From positions 366,230-430,229 of IMG/VR virus record IMGVR_UViG_3300044796_000657: a stretch of 64,000 bases of DNA, one strand, 5' to 3'. Positions 63,701-64,000 of this stretch are shown here, one piece after another. This DNA is from a virus. A program made the position numbers and the translations under genes. The notes under the pieces were generated by a model. It was not told the origin of the DNA. It did no database searches and worked only from the letters and a program-made list of their open reading frames with translations. Each line of letters starts with the position of its first letter. Position 1 is the stretch's first letter.

Positions 63701-64000
63701 TTAAATCTTTTGGCGAGCGGTTGGTGGATGCTCGGTGATATGGCTCTTAAGTTCTCGGACGGTGAACTTGTAGTAATCACTACGAGTCTTGCCCTTCCAT
63801 TGAGCCAGAACCTTAGTCGTTACTGGCAATTTCAAAAGTTCTTCTGCCGTATAAACGACATCAACCTTCATTTGAGTCTTACCGGGCGTCATCACCACGA
63901 AAGGATGCTGCTTTTGAATCCGATTATTGCGAAGACCTGAATCTTCGAAGTAGTGGCGGTTAGCAACACGAACATTCTTACCATTGGTCAATCTAATCAT
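63701..64000 (-). CDS. Hypothetical protein at window edge (99 aa or more)
   Basis: An ATG lies exactly at 64000, but the gene may extend beyond the window. Basic, beta-rich (MIRLTNGKNVRVANRHYFED at the visible start). Function unknown. Confidence 0.55.
   Translation of the reverse strand: MIRLTNGKNVRVANRHYFEDSGLRNNRIQKQHPFVVMTPGKTQMKVDVVYTAEELLKLPVTTKVLAQWKGKTRSDYYKFTVRELKSHITEHPPTARQKI

Noticed and set aside
1-64000. CRISPR array
   Set aside because: No regular direct repeats with spacers are visible; repeats found are tRNA-related or single inverted repeats.

Overview
This looks like part of the genome of a large tailed bacteriophage, probably of jumbo or huge-phage size. The evidence is dense, short, mostly same-strand genes; 4-base start/stop overlaps; a run of about 40 tRNA or tRNA-like genes scattered among small unknown proteins; several HNH homing-type endonucleases; a phage-type primase-polymerase; a COOH-NH2 amidoligase; an ART-PolyVal-like protein; and two likely virion-related proteins near the left end. 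There is no rRNA, no ribosomal protein operon and no CRISPR array. The host cannot be read from the sequence. A signal peptide followed by low-complexity Pro/Tyr/Asn repeats, and a HEAT-like secreted protein, would fit a planctomycete-like or other Gram-negative host, but that is a weak inference.

Layout. 1-9.4 kb: surface sugar genes (partial GT9 glycosyltransferase, NAD-dependent epimerase, GT2 glycosyltransferase), a structural protein, an acidic scaffold-like protein, primase-polymerase, alpha/beta hydrolase and amidoligase, on both strands. 9.4-17 kb: tandem P-loop proteins, a papain-like protease, an M50 membrane protease, a MerR-like regulator and unknown genes. 17-43 kb: the main tRNA region, almost entirely on the plus strand, with tRNAs singly or in small groups between small genes; it also carries TrpRS-like and GlyRS-like proteins, an NMN/NaMN adenylyltransferase, an A-type Fe-S carrier, peptide deformylase, a methyltransferase, a HAD phosphatase and a HEPN-motif protein. 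43-55 kb: larger enzymes (YqeY-like, tyrosine phosphatase, glutamate dehydrogenase, full-length IleRS, RtcB RNA ligase, glutamine-dependent NAD synthetase). 55-64 kb: a second tRNA cluster, a PDZ protein, a LemA-like protein, a collagen-like metallopeptidase, a C39-like peptidase and unknowns.

How the genes may work together. Counting provisional calls, the tRNAs cover all 20 amino acids, including one with initiator-like features. Three aminoacyl-tRNA synthetases, peptide deformylase, YqeY and an EF-Tu domain-2-like small protein point to extensive phage control of translation. RtcB could repair cleaved tRNAs. The NadD-like and NadE proteins form the last two steps of NAD synthesis and sit with NAD(P)-using enzymes (glutamate dehydrogenase, epimerase) and an ART-like protein.

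The most unusual signals are in the tRNA genes. None encodes CCA. At almost every one the discriminator base is followed by C-T or T-T. Four tRNAs have compressed D-arms, three have C33 instead of U33, three have oversized cores that could hold intron-like insertions, and there are fragments and a 25-bp tRNA direct repeat around a small gene. All calls are from reading the sequence only; no database search or folding program was run.
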